Shown here: piece by piece, positions 42,515 through 53,888 of the stretch | Numbering within the stretch: the stretch's first letter is position 1 | Layout: each line of letters opens with the position of its first letter | Origin: Pestalotiopsis fici W106-1 | Lineage: Eukaryota; Ascomycota; Sordariomycetes; Amphisphaeriales; Sporocadaceae | Reading direction: 5' to 3' | NCBI RefSeq assembly: GCF_000516985.1 | Contig: NW_006917097.1 | Coordinates: forward strand, 496,001 to 560,000 | DNA length: 64,000 nt | Program-made: the position numbers and the translations under genes | The notes under the pieces: generated by a model | The model's input: the letters and a program-made list of their open reading frames with translations, nothing else | Told to the model about the DNA's origin: nothing | Database searches by the model: none

Positions 42515-44347
42515 ATGGCCTCGACTTCTCGTCCTAACTCTTTGGGTTGTGCTGATGACTGCTTCTACAGCTTCCCACCCTCGCGGGTCGCCAGTTATGA
42601 AGACAACACCACTCCAAAAGGCTCTGCCAAAGAATGTGACAGAACTCCCAGGTCGACCTGTAGCTTTGATACAGCTCTAGACAAAGATGCCTCGTTGGAG
42701 AGTACGAGCCAGCAGCATGAACGCGTATCTGATACGCAACGCTCCTCCAGAGTCAAGTGGACGCTCCCATTTCCGCACCATGAGGAATCATCGACACAAC
42801 ACCACTTCTGTTCCAAGCCAGTACTTGATCGCCTGAGTCGACATCGCCTACCCTCTGGCTTCGATCATCCGACTGATGGTAGCCACGTCCCCGACTTTGC
42901 TTCACTACCCGACGAGCCTCTCACCATCGAGCAACTCGTGTCATCCCCAGCTGCCCCTGTAACGACCAAGCACTGGAGCTCTACCAGTATCGGCTCCTCT
43001 ATGCGAGCCGCCAAATCTCAAAACAGCAGACCAGTGTACTTTGATCCTTCGACGGGGTCAACTCGAGGTGTGGAGGATATCGTGGCCAATATACGAACTT
43101 ACCTGTCCACTATGCGGCATGATGCCTGTGATGCTTCACCGCGAGAACAGCTAGACTCCATGACATTTGTCGCTCAGGATCAAGACTCTAGACCCAAAAG
43201 TACATCGGAGAACTTCTTGGTGTCAACCAATGACATTGCCGGGATCTTGGATATTGTGATTGTTGGTCTGCGACGGCTCCATCGAGAACATTTGCCGTCT
43301 GGATGCCTCTCGGTTCTCCTACCATGGGACCACAACAAGAGACCGATAGTGACCAAAGCCGACAGCATCTTCCCCACTGCTTCCTGTCCGGCAGAACCGG
43401 CCACGACAATAAGCTCGGTGAAGCCAACAGTCACCCCGGCATTTTCTTCACATTTGCAGAGCATGGCAAACAAGTCAATCAAGGCCACCATCATTACCAA
43501 AAGGAGCGTTGCAGAAGTCAGCTAGGAAACCACTCCGGATTGCTCTTTTGGATCAAGCACTACGGACAGCGATTTCTCATCTCGCAGAGTCAGTGTACTC
43601 CCAGGCATTTCAATGTGCAGTAGCTGCGGCAGTCGGAATGCATTGATCTCGGGTATGGATAGTCAAGGGCCGCACAGTACTGGGCAGCGATCAGAGCCTA
43701 TGAGCAGTTGGAACTTTCCGAAACCGCTCAACAAATCCTATCAAGGCCGAACGGGTTGCTGTGAGGGTATAGCCAGTGCACCCAATGAGAGGAACAGTCC
43801 TCCCTCTCAGCAAGTCCAGTCGCGTGGTCGTATCAGGAATTGGATGAAAGCCTCTGATGAAAGCAACCAACAAGCTGCGGAGAATTCTGACAACGGGGCA
43901 CTTTATCGTAATGGTATTGATGCTCACTCTGGACCTCATTCTTTGGTGTACATTTGCGGGGCTACGAGCGGCCGGCCTATGCTCGAGAATGCCAGTACGG
44001 CAGGGATGTCAAGGGGCTCTTGGAGCGTCGATGAAGGAGAAACATGCGCTACATCAACATACCCTCATCATCATAGGCGCTGCTCAGAAACAGATGCCAT
44101 CGACCCACTCCTTCACGAACTTCGGCGATACAGCTTCATGCCTCTGAAAGACCAGACACCCGAATGCTTACGGCGTATGGAACAGCATCAAGAGCCCCTC
44201 GATCGTCTGGAGGAACTACAGCTGCGCGACCAGTCAAACACATCCAGCAAGACAACTTTGGAAGATATTCTGGACCGATTCATCTTTACAGGCACACCGT
44301 CGAGCCGTACACACGCTGGCACTGGTGGCTACACAGCTTCGAAATGA
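42515..44347 (+). CDS. Unknown Ser/Pro-rich protein, frame interrupted by one in-frame TAG
   Basis: From ATG 42515 (context TATCATGGCC) one reading frame runs to TAG 43523..43525 (336 residues) and, in exactly the same frame with no other stop, on to TGA-terminated 44347 (a further 273 residues). Either an intron removes the TAG, it is a premature stop, or it is read through. A candidate is a 108-nt intron 43418..43525 (GTGAAG donor, CTAG acceptor, multiple of three), but it lacks a good branch site. The protein is Ser-, Thr- and Pro-rich and largely disordered, with a short hydrophobic patch (ILDIVIVGLRR) in the first half and no recognised domain. The family is unknown. Confidence 0.6.
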
Positions 44348-44596
44348 AGCTCGGAACACAAGTCGAGGTCACTCATCTCAGATAGTAGAGGTGGCTTGAA
44401 TCGAGAAGTATAGACAAATTGATAGAAGTAAATACCAATTTCTAGAACCAATAACGCCATGTCTCTTGAAAAGCAGTCTTGCCATATTCCCTACTCAATT
44501 TTGAGACGACTGGATATACTTTGTCGTCTAGTGAAACCCTTTTCCGTGTCAAAAGGCTTCTCGTCAGCTGTCTTTGCGCCTATTCATGTACAATCT

Positions 44597-45682
44597 CTAC
44601 GACCAGCCTTCAATATCATATTTGACTACAACGTCACCCTTGCCTCTTTCAATGGGGTTTCCATGAGCATCCCATAATGCCCTCTCCTTGTATGTGACAC
44701 GCCCTTCCCAGTCTACCAAGATGACCGTCTGCCTTTGGGTGCCGTATGCGCCAGTCTCAAACATGGCCGGAGCGTCCTCGGCCTCGGCAAGCTCACGACT
44801 CTCGTCCTCGATTTCGTGAAAGGCCGGCTTCATCTTGCCGCGAGCGACTGCGGCAGCCATGTCGCGCTCACGCTGCTCATCGGTGATGGCAGGGCAGAAG
44901 ATGGAGTTCTTGAGCTGATCCACGTATTCCTCGTGGCCGAGGCTGGGGTCCCGGACCGGCATGCGATTAGTGTCGAGGACGCCGAATAGCAGGTCAAAGA
45001 GCCGGTCCTCGTCGGCGTCTTCGGCCACGGCCTTCTCAATGGCCTCTTGCGTCAATTGTCGGCCCAGGATGACCTTTGGCCAGGTCGGAGGGTCCTCGTA
45101 GGTTGTGTTGCTTAGGCCCCATACCTGGCCCCTCTTGTCGGCAATGTGTGGCACGCCCGAGACGGCGTCGCTGCGGTTCGAGATGACGACAAAGGGGCCA
45201 ATAGTCTTGTCGTCTCCTTTACCATTGGTCTTGGCCGGTTCGCCGTTTGCCTCTGTGCCGTTGCTCGAGGATGGCTGGGCCTTGAGATCTCCACATATGA
45301 GCGAGAAGCCACCGACGCCCTTGAGCAGGCCGCCCTCGAGGGTCCTCTCGACAAAGTGGTCCAGGGTCTCGCCGGCGGGGGCGCCGAGCCAGGCATTGAC
45401 AATCTCGCCGCGGCTCTTGACGCCGTAGACGGAATTCTGCTCGGCCGGGTCGACGCGCTCGCGGAAGTTTGTCAGGACGGCGACGCGGCCGGTCCGGGTC
45501 ATGCCCATCCAGGTGCCGCGCGTGGCCCGCAGCAGGTCCCGCGACGACAGCACCACGTTGCCCGAGGGCCGGTGCGTCCAAAAGTGCGGCCGCGATGTCG
45601 GGCGCAGTATGTACTCCTCCCGCGAGTCTAGGATTACCAGCGCATACTTGGGGTGCGACGTTGCTAGGAGGCCGATGCACAT
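44597..45682 (-). CDS. TANGO2/NRDE family protein
   Basis: A single exon of 361 residues. It starts Met-Cys (MCIGLL), the mark of this Ntn-hydrolase-like family in which Cys2 would be the N-terminal nucleophile. LDSREEYILRPT follows at about 19-30 and occupies the place of the Asn-Arg-Asp-Glu signature; here the first residue is Asp. Next come GTWMGMTRTGRVAVLTNFRE and SRGEIVNAWL, typical strands of the fold, and near the end YGTQRQTVILVDWEGRVTY. Fungal members are short cytosolic or mitochondrial proteins; the animal homologue is linked to Golgi organisation and haem/lipid handling, but the biochemical role is unsettled. Length and layout are complete. Confidence 0.92.
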   Translation of the reverse strand: MCIGLLATSHPKYALVILDSREEYILRPTSRPHFWTHRPSGNVVLSSRDLLRATRGTWMGMTRTGRVAVLTNFRERVDPAEQNSVYGVKSRGEIVNAWLGAPAGETLDHFVERTLEGGLLKGVGGFSLICGDLKAQPSSSNGTEANGEPAKTNGKGDDKTIGPFVVISNRSDAVSGVPHIADKRGQVWGLSNTTYEDPPTWPKVILGRQLTQEAIEKAVAEDADEDRLFDLLFGVLDTNRMPVRDPSLGHEEYVDQLKNSIFCPAITDEQRERDMAAAVARGKMKPAFHEIEDESRELAEAEDAPAMFETGAYGTQRQTVILVDWEGRVTYKERALWDAHGNPIERGKGDVVVKYDIEGWS

Positions 45683-47212
45683 AATGATTCAGTGAGGTTT
45701 GAATACCGCTTCTTTTTCTTCCTTCTTCCTTGTTCCCTTTCTTCGCTGGACCTCGTTTTTGTATGTATCCTCGATTATGCAACCTTTTTATATCCTCACT
45801 AGCAGGTCGAGGATGCTTTTTGGAAAGACAATGATAGTACACTTGAGACTCAAAAGGTAAAATTGTTTCAGCGAGAGACTGGGTTTGAATTTGGGTCCGA
45901 AACTCGCTTTTCCAATGCTTGCCAGTGTCGTTGCTTTATTCTTTTTTTTCTCTTTGCTCCCCAATGAGGAAAAGGTCTCGTGACACACGAGAAAGGATTT
46001 GATGCCAGCGCACTATGTACGTATCTCGGGCCTCAACGAGCAAGCCCGACTTTTCCGGGGGTGTGCGCAGGTGCGGTGCTGTATTTTTGGGTGGTTCCTT
46101 GTGTAGCCAAGCGGTGAAGTCCGGGCACTTACAGCCAAAAGATTCAACGAAAACCTCGTTTGATGATGTGGCAGCTCGTGTTTTGAGTAATGTATGCAAC
46201 GAAGGTGTTCTAGATTTTTCACCAGCGTCCAAAACCCAGATACCACCTATGTTATGGTAAGAGAACAAAATCAATGGCTGTTTTTTTGCTGACCTCGGAT
46301 TTGGAGAATGTTGATTTGCGGGACTGAGAGTCTCCCAGCGGAACCCGGATATGGCGTCAGACGGCCCCAATTGTATGTAGCTTGGAGCCTTAAGGGACCC
46401 CCCAGCCCCAGTTCAGCGCAAGCAGCATCGGCCGTTGTCGGACCTAATCGCCGCCCTGGGCTGAGCCAAGCATTTTGATCTTCGTGGGGGGACCGACACC
46501 AACTCAAGCTTGCAGCGGTTTCTTGTTACTAAAGTAGTTGTCAGTATTTAATGTTCTGAACACCCAATTTTCATATGCTTGAGATTCGAAAGCAGCCGGT
46601 AGGTGGATTTCAATATCACCTTGATATATAGGTAGTACCCTCTGGAGACAGCACTTATGCACCGACAGGGTTGCCAATTACGGGCCAAAAAGTTGATACA
46701 GTTGATTTCTATCTACCTGACCGAAGCAGAGCATCGTTTTGTGCAAGGCTGGTAACACGAGGAGCATACTTGCACGAAACCTTGCATCTTACATTGAACT
46801 CTCTTTGATGCGACATAGTATGGCACCCTTTGGGTGACATGACGGGAGGGGTCATCAAGTCTGTTTTCACACATGGATTTTGTAGACGTAGACCATCTTT
46901 AATTTCGTTATTTACTTTGGATACTGGTCGTGTCACTCCTCAACCGTTCAGAGCGACCATATCTATAATTGTGCCTATGTATTGTGTGTGCCGACCCTAG
47001 TATGTACAACCTGGCGTGATCCATACATATACAGGTGCCAAATTATACCTGAGAGACATCTTGATCACGTAATGTAACCCAGATAGGAAGGGTATCATGT
47101 ATACATTCATCCAAGTAAATAGAAACCTCGAAAGCAGCAATCATTAAAAGCATATATTCCTCCTCCAACTAGAAGCACCTGTCCATTGAATACAGCTCTC
47201 GTTCAAAACACT
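45683..47212. other. Intergenic
   Basis: Between the promoter of the TANGO2-like gene and the 3' end of the tyrosinase gene. Frames up to 144 codons on the minus strand show no motif. No supported feature. Confidence 0.6.
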
Positions 47213-48610
47213 TTACTCGTACTGATAACAGTAAGGTCCTGACTGAGGATCTTGCACCTCTCCGACAGTGGCCGAGCCTAGACGGCCATAGTCTATGACC
47301 GTGTCGTTGACCACATTGGCCGTGGCATTGCCGTTGAAGATGGTGCTGGTGCCAAAATAGACGTATCGGCGATTGACGGGATCAACGGCCTGCCAATCAG
47401 TCCAGATCTTGTCGATCATGGAGTGGTGAAGGTAGAACGCGGGATCTTGGGGCGATCCAAAGAAGTCGTAGCTAGTCAATTATTAGAATTTCGAGCTGCT
47501 TGTCGACATTTGTCCTGTTGAGAACTTACCCGGTTGCTCCAATCGAGTAGTGACCGCCACCATGGATGCCAGGGCTGTTGTCATCACCGTTGATGACTGA
47601 CTGGAAGATGGTGATGTTTTCTGAACTCAACACGTAGTCAATGTCGGACTGGTTGCAGTACGTCTGCACTCCATAATTGTTGAGGTCGCGCGTCATGAGG
47701 TGAGGGTCAGGGACCGTCCAGTTGGCGGGCAGCCCGCTAAAGACGAGCTCAAAGGGCATCTTTTGGAAGTTGACTGTGTGGTTGGCAAACGGGCCAGATA
47801 CTATGGGACCGCCACCGGTACCATGGGGCAGGATGGTGCCACCTGGTGTCGAGTAGACCTATAGATACGGTGAGCCACTGCTCCGTGATGCTCGTCCTCA
47901 CATGGAAAGCACTTACATCGCCAGAATCTGGATCGTAAGCACCATTGCTGCCTAGAAACAATTTGCATTAGCAGGGGCAAGACGATTTTGAAGTACGATC
48001 TGCATCGTGATGGTTGGGGGTACTAGATGCCGAGTGCGGAAGGGGAGAAAAAACAATAGCACGAGTAAAAGAGAAAATGGTAGTATCTAGTCAGTCTTAC
48101 CAAGCGATGTCTCTGAACCATCAAACATTGGACTAGTTTCTAGGTCCGTATACAAGGCCCAGTTCCAATATGGAATTCCCAAGGTTTCGTTGAATCCACA
48201 CTCATGCAACTCCTTCTCCATGAGGTAGACAAAGTGCCGGTGCCTTTAATCATTCTTGTCAGCCCTCTTGAGAAATCTATCCGTGTGCAACTTGAATCAG
48301 GGGTTACCTACCAGCTAAGGAAGACGCCATTGATGTGGATGCCCAGCGTGTTGTTGACGTGAACGGCCGCAAAGTCGTCAAACTTGTTGGTCGTTGCGGG
48401 CACCACATCGTTCATGATTGAGGGCTTGGCCATGACGCACTGGACGGCCGCAACGAAGCTGAGCTTCTCGGCGTCGGTCAACTGCCCGTACTCCTTGCGT
48501 ATGACTGCCGCGTCCGCGCTGCATGTTTCGTCTCGGGTGACACAGAGGCCGTATGCAGGTGTGGCGGCGGCGGCAGCGCCAAGGAGGAGGGCTGTAAGTA
48601 GAGAGACCAT
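47213..48610 (-). CDS. Short secreted tyrosinase (type-3 copper oxidase)
   Basis: Five exons on the minus strand (48312..48610, 48101..48243, 47917..47951, 47530..47858, 47213..47471) encode 354 residues; the third exon is only 35 nt. All junctions have GT-AG ends and keep the frame. A signal peptide covers about 1-19. The CuA site is formed by His84, His92 and His101, with SWHRHF at 99-104 restored by the first splice. The CuB site lies in GGGHYSIG and [12 protein letters not shown], the latter following the fourth splice. The enzyme would hydroxylate phenols and oxidise catechols to quinones, as in pigment or phenolic modification. It lacks the long C-terminal lid domain of classical fungal tyrosinases, like the short secreted class. 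Cys residues at 23 and 30 may form a disulphide. Confidence 0.94.
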
Positions 48611-51600
48611 GTTGGGAAATAGTACAGCCTCTGTTTTTCCTTTTCTCTCTGCTTGTCTGACCGGATTTTCCCAACAGTACGTCGAGGTCAGGGCACAAGT
48701 CAAGTCAGCAGCAAGAGATTGATTACAAAAGACAAAAGAAACAAACTCGAGGTCACCTGCCTTTAGAAAAGGATCACTGCAGCTTCGACCATACTGGCAT
48801 TAGCTCTGGGATGTTTAATATTGAAAGGGGTTCATGTGTGCGTGATATCCTTGACGAATAGGTGGAGGCGTAAGGTGGCGGGTCTATAGCTGGCTTCTAT
48901 GCTGCTGCGCGCTCCCATGCCTGGGCATTCGCCACGCGCAAACCCCCAGGCTGGACAAGGCTCTATTGTCCTGGGTGTATCGCTATTGGTGTTTGGCCTT
49001 TCTGGGATCTCTTTTTGGGTAGAACTAGTCCTTATACACATGTATGAGCCGTTCCTGCATATGCAGGAGATGACCCAAGTTTACCATGGTGGCTTTGTCC
49101 GTACGTTTCCTCGGGGCGGGTCCTTCGATAGTAATGCTATAGCAATACTAATGCTATGAGAATTGATGCTTTTATGGTATCGCCGAGAGTAGAGTGAAGA
49201 GAATCTCTCAGAAAACTGTTACTCTATCATGTACATGGTCTGGTCGATATTTACATGGGCATCTAGACCTCACATCGTCAACAAAGCTGGGGGTACGCGA
49301 TTGTTGAACGAAGCAGACATGGGTTCTATCGAGCCTGGAAACAATACCAGGTCACAGAGGGGAGATTCATTCAAGGTAGAAATGCGAAAGTCGAGCCCAT
49401 GAAAGGGCTAGTACCATTGTAACAGGAGAATTATCCTTGCCGTTACCCCCGCTTCCTGGGATCGCAGGCAATGTTCTTGTATGGTTACCTTGCTTATTGC
49501 AATGCTTATGTACATTTCGAGTTACTAGTGTCGTCCACCGTCACTGTGGTATTCTACGCCACGGCATCAGGCTTTCCACTGCAGCTTTTGGTTGGAGTAT
49601 ACTGATCGCAATAGTCTATCGGAACAGATTACCGACAACTATTGATTTCGAAGGGAAGACTTTCAAGAAAAATATCCTGTGTGACATTCTCACGTCTAAC
49701 CTGCAGGTGGGCTTGTTGGTACATGGCGATCGACTCGGGAGATTTCCAAGCCCACCACCCACCATTCCAGCCACATTGGTTCCGGGTGGAACGGGAAGTG
49801 GGTGTCAGGGTCCGGGCACTGAGCTTCTTTTCCAGCAGCTCGTCCGCTATGAAATGGTGGATCCCTAGATGATCGGAAAGATCCCTGAAACCCGATGCGT
49901 AGTCGACCTGTCCCAGAGTTGTTCGAGCGGATTCCAGAATGCAAAGTTCCTTGCCCTATTGCTGAGACATGGGATGGATAGAGGACGTGTTTGTTGCTTC
50001 TGTGCAAAATTACTCGACCTGTGCACTGTTTGATGCTTACTACTTTCAAATGAGTGCGTACTGTGAAGATGGGCTTGACGGGTTGCTGGCTCAACTCAAT
50101 AGTCGGCACACTCCGGATCGTCTCACTCTAGAATTGTAATCTATGAAGCCCTGTCCTTGTCGCATTTCTTTTTAGTGGCACAGATCTGGTGACAGGACCC
50201 CACTGTTGATCACACTCGGCCTCGGTGTTGAAATGCTTTTTACCCTCCTGCACCGTTTTCTTTCACAATAAATTAACAATTCGCAAGCCGATGAGGTGGC
50301 ATTTTGGTGACAGTTACGGAAATCATCTCGCCATTCCCAAGAAGAACCTAAATGTACTTGAATATCCACGTCTCGATACCGAATTTGTTCGCAATGCGCA
50401 ATTTGCGGCACAGCATCAACATGAGCATACACTCCACTGGATAGCGGCATTTCCGAGTGTCCGCGGAATTCTGCCGGATGGGCCACTGTTACGGCGCAGG
50501 TGCAACCTTCTTGTATGCAAATCTTGGCATCTTCAGTATTCCGATGCTTGATCCGCGTTCGACTTCCCCGATCTTGCTTCTCTCTTTCGGTTTTCAAGTA
50601 GTATTCGACTTCCCCTCACTGCGCTATGATCTTCAAGGTGACATTCAGAATAAACAAGACTCCATGATCTGAATTACCATTTACCGAGTTTCTGTTTGAT
50701 TGGTATAGATAGTCTAGCCCCGATTCTGAGCGTTTTCAATGTATCGCCCACAAGCCTAACATGGTCACTTTAAGAGAGCCTCTCTGTCAAAGATATTTTA
50801 TCAACAACTCGTGCCATACTACAGCGCGAATCTCACGGCATCGTGTGGAGGAAATTCCACACAGAATCTTGACATGCTATGGACACATTGTAAAACCCAA
50901 CCCAACGGCTTCTCCGGCGGGTGACCAATCGCATGTCCATGTCGACTTGTAGCGATGACAATGTCCTGTCCTATGGCATGGAACGAATGCCACACACACT
51001 AGCGCAACGGGGTTTGAGTAAGGGTAGCCTTGCATCGTCACATCTGGTTGTATTTTATGCAGTGACTGATGTTCTTTGCTGTTTTATGTACACAGCAAAA
51101 GTACTCCAATCATTGCAACAATGTCAAGTTCGTCAGTCGTTCTGATCTCCAGAAATGGGTGTCACGTCCGGGAAAAAAGAAAGCAACAAGTGCAGTGTCA
51201 GACGATCCTCCTGTCCATCAATAACACATGGAATTCATAGACTGCATGACGCTCGCAAGAGCATTATTCATGCCAAACAATCGTGTGTTTGACCTGTTCT
51301 CAGTCATTGAGATGCACGATCGAGGACTCATGGGGAATTAATGTCTTGTGGACGGGGTAGTTACAGTCCCTGCATACATCATAGATATTGACGGTTAAAT
51401 GACCACAGCAGCCACGCCGACTCTGCCTCTCGCTAGGCGGGAATCCCTGCATCCTATACTCTGCAGCAGAACGTGGGAAAAGAAGTCGTTTGCAAGCCAC
51501 CAGACCAGCCAGCCGACCATGCCAAAGAGTCCCCGTGCGTTTTTCCATGCAAGTATGCGGCACATCCGCCGGACGAGCATCCGGGGCAACTTTGTGCAAC

Positions 51601-52582
51601 AATTACCAGCTACGGCAGCGTGCATATCGGAGAAATTGGCTCGCTGCAATGAGAGCACTGATTGTGGAGATCGTCTATTCCTTTGCCCTCCTCGTCAACG
51701 ACAACAAAGACGATCTTTGCACATTTCTTGTGTCTTGACCTTGAACCTGAACCTCGGGGCCTCTCTGATCGACTTTGATTTGTTCACGAGGTTGCCATTG
51801 AGGGAAAAAAAAAAAAAAAAAGGGACTTGAGCTTTATGTCGTAGCAAAGGTACACCGGTGCTAGAGCCTCGTCTGGTCTCCTTCGCGAACATACTAGACA
51901 CCTTCAGAAAGGTTCCATGCTCGGCTCAACTCGATAAACTAAATTGCGGCCCGTAGCTATGTACATAGTAGCTATTTCAAAGAAGTGGTGTGTGACATAC
52001 GCCAAACTCGAAGCCAGGGATCCGCTCTTACATCCCCGGAGGTTCGCTTCGAAACTCTATTGTCCTTGCTTTCCTCTTCTTGCGCATTGCGATACGTAGT
52101 CTTTTTTGACCCCAGCATCGATTCCTCTGCAGAAATATTTTCCTGGTTTTTCTCTTGCTGCCAGCAATGTGTGCTTACCACCCTTCATGGCGCGAGAGCC
52201 GTTGCCCCTGGAGTTTCTTCGCATGTATGTCCTCCCCGACGGTACAGATCCCCTCGTTAGAGTTACACCAAGAGGAACTTGACATGACCCGACTTGCATC
52301 TGGCCTTTCAAAACCCCAAAGCATTGTCTGACAGGATCTAGCGTATATTCATACGGGACCTGCCAAATCGTTTCTGTTGGTCACTGGTATATTATTCCCT
52401 CTAGATCCTGTCGAGTTCCCATGCCAATATCCACAACCTTAAACTTGAACTTGGCCCCATTGATGTGTTGATCACTTCTGCTTCGAGGTACTACTATAGG
52501 GCGCTCTGCCCACATCCTGATCTTCCGATACCTGCTCTATCTACTTGTGTCCGTCTTTACTAGCCCCAAGGCAACGGTTATT
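48611..52582. other. Long gene-poor region
   Basis: Nearly 4 kb without a supportable gene. Open frames of 141-143 codons (about 49437-49868 plus, 50172-50597 minus, 51399-51830 plus) overlap each other's opposite frames, start poorly and show no motif. A 17-base A run lies at 51805-51821. No inverted or direct terminal repeats were noticed. Confidence 0.5.
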
Positions 52583-53888
52583 ATGAGCAGTACGGTGCCT
52601 GACCGTGGCATTGAAACTCTTGGAGTTATCTGGAGCTTGACAGGAGCGTCGGGAATTGTACTTGGTCTTCGTATCTATTGCAAGTTCTCCAGGCATCGAG
52701 GCCTATGGTGGGATGACTATATGTTGATCTTGGCTTGGGTACGAGCACTTTACACTTCATCATATGTTTCTTGGGTTATTCCATCTACTGACAGAAGAAC
52801 TGATAAAGCTGTGCCTTGTTGCGCCGACCGCCGTCACGACCCGGGAAATCAACCTTGGCTTTGGCCGACATGTGGGCGACATTGCACCAGAGAACCTCGG
52901 AGAGCTGGGCTTCCTTGGACAACTCACTGCCTTCTTCTCGATTCTAGGCGCCCTCTGGAGCAAGACTTCATTCGCCATCACCATGCTACGGATCACCAAC
53001 GGATGGGCAAAATATGCGGTCTGGTCATTCATGATTTCGTCAAACGTCTTCATGCTGATATCGGCTGTGTTTACATGGACGTGGTGCACACCTGTACAGA
53101 AGATTTGGCTGATGGACCTAATGCCGGGAACCTGCTGGGATCATGCTGTCGTTGTTCGATACAATACATTTTCAGGCGCGTGGTCGGGCGTGATGGACAT
53201 ATTTTTGGCTTTGCTGCCTTGGACGATCATTCCCAAACTCCAGATGCGAACGAGGGAGAAGCTTGGTGTTGCTATCGCCATGAGTATGGGTGTATTGTGA
53301 GTGCTCGAAACCTCTACCGATGTGACCAACCCACCTTTCTAATTCATCTGTCTTTGATTAGTGCCGGCATCACGGGCTTCGTCAAATGTGTCAAGATTCA
53401 GGCTTTGGCCAGTGGGGATTTTACTTGCAAGTCACTATATACATATACATGGACTGTGGCCTACAACAAATACTAACCTCTACCCAGGGGACGGCGTTGA
53501 CCTCGTCGAATGGGGTGCTGCCGAGACTGCCGTCACCGTGATTGCTACCTCGATACCCATCTTACGCGCTTTGTTCAGCGAGCTCCGCTCCACGGCGCGC
53601 TCCAACAGCAAAGGCACGGGCAAAGATGCCATGCCTGGTAGTCAGAGTCGTCTGTCGCGCATGTCCAAGACCCCGGCCACCGTGGTGAGCTCGCGGCCGC
53701 GACCAATGTCTCAGCAGGAGCTCAATGAGGAGGACTCGGATAGCGATAGAAGCATCTGGCCCGGCGGCAAGCCTTACATTATGAAGACGGACGAGATCAC
53801 GCTGACCTATGACGACCGGCGCCGGTATGAGGAGCGCGGATACGAGATGGGCCATATTGGGAGGGGCACTCAGTCGTCAAACTGTTAG
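52583..53888 (+). CDS. Fungal rhodopsin-domain membrane protein (second copy), with GC-AG intron
   Basis: Four exons, 52583..52738, 52809..53296, 53362..53426 and 53488..53888, encode 369 residues. The first intron (70 nt, branch CTGAC, acceptor AAAG) joins WWDDYMLILAW to LCLVAPTAV. The second is 65 nt. The third, 53427..53487, begins GCAAGT and ends CCCAG with a perfect TACTAAC branch, a GC-AG intron; splicing it restores SGDFTWDGVDLVEWGAAE, the conserved last-loop motif of the family. Seven hydrophobic segments and the LGFGRH and WWDD signatures match the PTH11/SAT4-like group. The C-terminal ~90 residues are Ser-rich and charged and probably cytosolic. It is a paralogue of the protein at 18454-19709, but divergent. 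Confidence 0.9.

Noticed and set aside
43857..44147. Alternative frame with a strong transmembrane-like segment (about 20 hydrophobic residues)
   Set aside because: It overlaps the longer frame of the interrupted unknown gene, and no splice was found that would join it to a start; kept only as a caution about that gene model.
49437..49868. 143-codon plus-strand frame with Pro/Leu-rich product
   Set aside because: No favourable start, no motif, and competing open frames on the other strand; probably chance.
51399..51830. 143-codon plus-strand frame
   Set aside because: It runs into the poly(A) tract at 51805-51821, giving a Lys run, and lacks coding character.
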